From: Peptococcaceae bacterium
GTDB lineage: Bacteria > Bacillota > Peptococcia > DRI-13 > UBA5745
Assembly: GCA_031264885.1 (NCBI GenBank)
Contig: JAISDM010000132.1
Location: 1 to 6,907, forward strand
Direction: 5' to 3'
DNA: 6,907 bases
Part shown: one piece after another, positions 5,474-6,907 of the stretch
Position numbering within the stretch: position 1 is the first letter of the stretch
Layout: each line of letters begins with the position of its first letter
Notes under the pieces: model-generated
What the model was told of the DNA's origin: nothing
The model's database searches: none
Seen by the model: only the letters and a program-made list of their open reading frames with translations
Position numbers and translations under genes: made by a program

Positions 5474-5761
5474 ATGATACAAAAAATCAAGAATCCGCAA
5501 TTAATGACTTCTGATGAAGCGAAAGAAAAATATGATGACAAGTATTATATTCAGATAGGGAGTTTAAAATCCAAATATCAAGATGGCCGAAAGGAAGTAT
5601 ACGTAGCATATACGGCTGATAGTTACGAAGAATTATTGGAAGAGTTTTCTAATGAGGACGCACAAGATAATATAGTAAGTGAATTTGGAGGCATACACGA
5701 TTTTACTTTTGGAATACTATTTGGGGTAAATGTACCAGACAGACTTGTGTCATTTTTATAG
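5474..5761 (+). CDS. Unrecognised 95-aa protein paired with a retropepsin-like protease
   Basis: I do not recognise this protein with confidence. It is acidic, has no signal peptide or membrane segment, and is rich in Lys, Glu, Asp and Tyr. Residues 10-54 have the outline of a small alpha/beta domain: EAKEKYDDKYYIQIGS, a loop, EVYVAYTADSYEELLEEF. This outline, a strand, a G-containing turn, a strand, then an acidic helix, loosely recalls DUF5678-type small proteins, but that is an impression only. The C-terminal part is hydrophobic (FTFGILFGVNV, then LVSFL). Only a GGGGG run (about 10 nt before the ATG) serves as a possible RBS; the internal ATG at 5504 has none. The protease gene starts 11 nt after the stop, so the two are surely one operon. 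Base composition is far more AT-rich than the upstream genes. Confidence 0.75.
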   Translation: MIQKIKNPQLMTSDEAKEKYDDKYYIQIGSLKSKYQDGRKEVYVAYTADSYEELLEEFSNEDAQDNIVSEFGGIHDFTFGILFGVNVPDRLVSFL

Positions 5762-5772
5762 GGGATAAATAA

Positions 5773-6192
5773 ATGCATGATTGCGAATATAATATACAAT
5801 TAAATAAAGGGAAATTATATGAGGATGCTATTGTTGCAAATGATAAAGGAGTTTTTAAAGAGGTAAGATTTCGTATTGATACGGGGGCAGACCAAACTGT
5901 TATATCAGAGAATTCTATGAAAGCCGCGGGATTTGTGAAAGGCAGAGGCCAATTTATGGTTGAAGGGCACAAATCATTTATGATTGCTTCGGGGGAATTC
6001 ATTCAATTGCCTTGTGTGAAATTAAAGCGAATTATTGTGTTCGGGCATAGCTTGTATGAATGGGAAGTTGTGGTAGGCTCGCATAACGTAAATTTATTGG
6101 GCATGGATGTGTTGGTGTATTTTGACATGAATGTGAGTCAATCACATAAAAAGTTATTTGTAAAAATGGCGAAGAATAAGCAGATTAATTGA
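5773..6192 (+). CDS. Single-domain retropepsin-like aspartic protease
   Basis: A 139-aa clan AA protease-like protein. The catalytic motif is DTGAD (36-40) in FRIDTGADQTVIS, and the characteristic hydrophobic-hydrophobic-Gly segment is NLLGMDVL (107-114), spaced as in retroviral-type proteases. Only one catalytic Asp motif exists, so activity would require a homodimer. There is no signal peptide or membrane segment, so it should act in the cytoplasm, unlike surface-associated relatives. AGGGG at 5760-5764 overlaps the previous stop codon and sits 8 nt before the ATG, which implies translational coupling. The gene is strongly AT-rich: the 60 bases from 5761 contain 14 G/C, against 43 for the 60 from 3661. 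The substrate is unknown; the 95-aa partner is the obvious first candidate as substrate, inhibitor or adaptor. Confidence 0.88.
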   Translation: MHDCEYNIQLNKGKLYEDAIVANDKGVFKEVRFRIDTGADQTVISENSMKAAGFVKGRGQFMVEGHKSFMIASGEFIQLPCVKLKRIIVFGHSLYEWEVVVGSHNVNLLGMDVLVYFDMNVSQSHKKLFVKMAKNKQIN

Positions 6193-6254
6193 TAAGCGAG
6201 AGAGAACCAGTATAGGTATAATAAAATGATGAAAGATGGTATAGTAACAAAAAA

Positions 6255-6296
6255 CGCGGCGAACGGTTGAGTTCGCCGCGCTTTTCGTTTTTTTTT
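6255..6296. terminator. Strong bidirectional intrinsic terminator
   Basis: CGCGGCGAAC (6255-6264), loop GGTTGA, GTTCGCCGCG (6271-6280) is a perfect 10-bp stem. On the plus strand it is followed by CTTTTCGTTTTTTTTT, and on the minus strand by TTTTTT (the A-run at 6249-6254). It lies between the convergent protease cassette and the SLH gene and can end both transcripts. Confidence 0.95.
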
Positions 6297-6337
6297 ACGG
6301 GATGCCATAATTGCGGGTGATAATAATCGTTATCGGT

Positions 6338-6907
6338 TCATTGTTGTTGTGCGCTTTTTTCCGCGCCCGAATCTGCCGTCTCCACGAACCTGTTTAGAAT
6401 CGCCGCGATTTCCGCGCGGGTGGCCTGACATTGCGGATCGAAGAGTTTGTTGGGTTTGCCACCAATAATGCCGTTTGAATAGCAGTACGCAGCGCCTTCC
6501 AACGCCCAATCCGAGATTTGCGCCGCGTCCGCAAAATCAAGCTGCGATATCTGCGCGTTCCGCATAGTTAAATCCATATGATTCGCGTAATTCAGCAAAA
6601 TGACCGCCGCCTGTTCACGGGTGACGCTATCGCCGGGCGCAAAGAGATTGCCGCCGACTCCATTGACAATGCCGCTTTCCTTGGCCCAGGCAATGGCCCT
6701 GGCATACCACGCGCTTTCCAATACATCGCTGAAACTGCCTCCCGCGGCTGCCGCAGGTTCGCCTGCCAGTCTATGCAACACCGTCACCAGCATTCCCCGT
6801 GTTACAGGTACCGTCGGCGAAAATTCATCGGCGCCTGTACCCACCATGAGGCCGTTTTCGTATACCCGAACCACATCCCAATAATACCAGGCATCCTGTC
6901 GCACATC
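6338..6907 (-). CDS. SLH-domain surface protein, C-terminal part (5' end outside window)
   Basis: The reading frame continues to the window edge (GAT codon at 6907), so the 189 visible residues are the end of a longer protein. The GTG at 6904 is an internal valine, not a start. Three SLH domains fill the visible part: WYYWDVVRVYENGLMVG ... TRGM; FSDVLESAWYARAIAWAKE ... TREQ; FADAAQISDWALEGAAYCYS ... TRAE. A short tail rich in Ala, Lys and Gln follows. Only the third domain keeps a full TRAE motif. The third domains of this protein and of the toroid protein are alike (A-x-CYS-x-GI), so they probably dock to the same wall polymer. The function of the missing N-terminal part cannot be told. Confidence 0.93.
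   Translation of the reverse strand, partial: DVRQDAWYYWDVVRVYENGLMVGTGADEFSPTVPVTRGMLVTVLHRLAGEPAAAAGGSFSDVLESAWYARAIAWAKESGIVNGVGGNLFAPGDSVTREQAAVILLNYANHMDLTMRNAQISQLDFADAAQISDWALEGAAYCYSNGIIGGKPNKLFDPQCQATRAEIAAILNRFVETADSGAEKSAQQQ

Overview
The window looks like a piece of chromosome from an anaerobic or facultative Bacillota (Clostridia-like) bacterium of fairly high GC. The main evidence is two S-layer-homology (SLH) proteins, a secreted alpha-alpha toroid protein next to a DUF4430 protein, strong AGGAG/GGAGG ribosome binding sites, and dispersed palindromes of the GGGCGGCAGAATGCCGCCC type. No rRNA, tRNA or CRISPR is visible, so the taxon is an inference.

Layout. (1) 1-183: a composite dispersed repeat made of a large inverted repeat (called A here) followed by a small GC palindrome (B) with a short flanking module (C). 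(2) 214-1922, minus strand: a dual-HD/HD-GYP protein, probably a cyclic-di-GMP phosphodiesterase, followed by a bacteriohemerythrin. This is a plausible oxygen-and-second-messenger pair. (3) 1923-2289: a divergent intergenic region with outward-facing promoters around another B/C repeat. (4) 2290-4969, plus strand: a secreted toroid protein with three C-terminal SLH domains, then a membrane-tethered DUF4430 protein. These two folds are the alpha and beta halves of vertebrate transcobalamin/intrinsic factor, here on separate polypeptides and apparently attached to different layers of the envelope. A 75-bp duplication carrying a B repeat has split the short gap between the two genes and created a 23-codon leader-like ORF. 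(5) 4970-5473: a repeat-dense intergenic region with a second full A-B-C composite in the same orientation as the first.

(6) 5474-6192, plus strand: a strikingly AT-rich two-gene cassette, an unrecognised 95-aa protein followed by a single-domain retropepsin-like aspartic protease. It ends at a strong bidirectional terminator (6255-6296). Its base composition differs sharply from the surroundings, which suggests horizontal acquisition. (7) 6338-6907, minus strand: the C-terminal three SLH domains of a second surface protein, cut by the window edge.

Working together: genes in (3)-(4) most likely form one cell-surface capture or binding module. Genes in (2) may couple oxygen or redox state to c-di-GMP-dependent behaviour. 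The retropepsin cassette is the least understood part. The direct A-B-C composites at the two ends of the 0.2-5.1 kb block could allow homologous deletion or mobilisation of everything between them.
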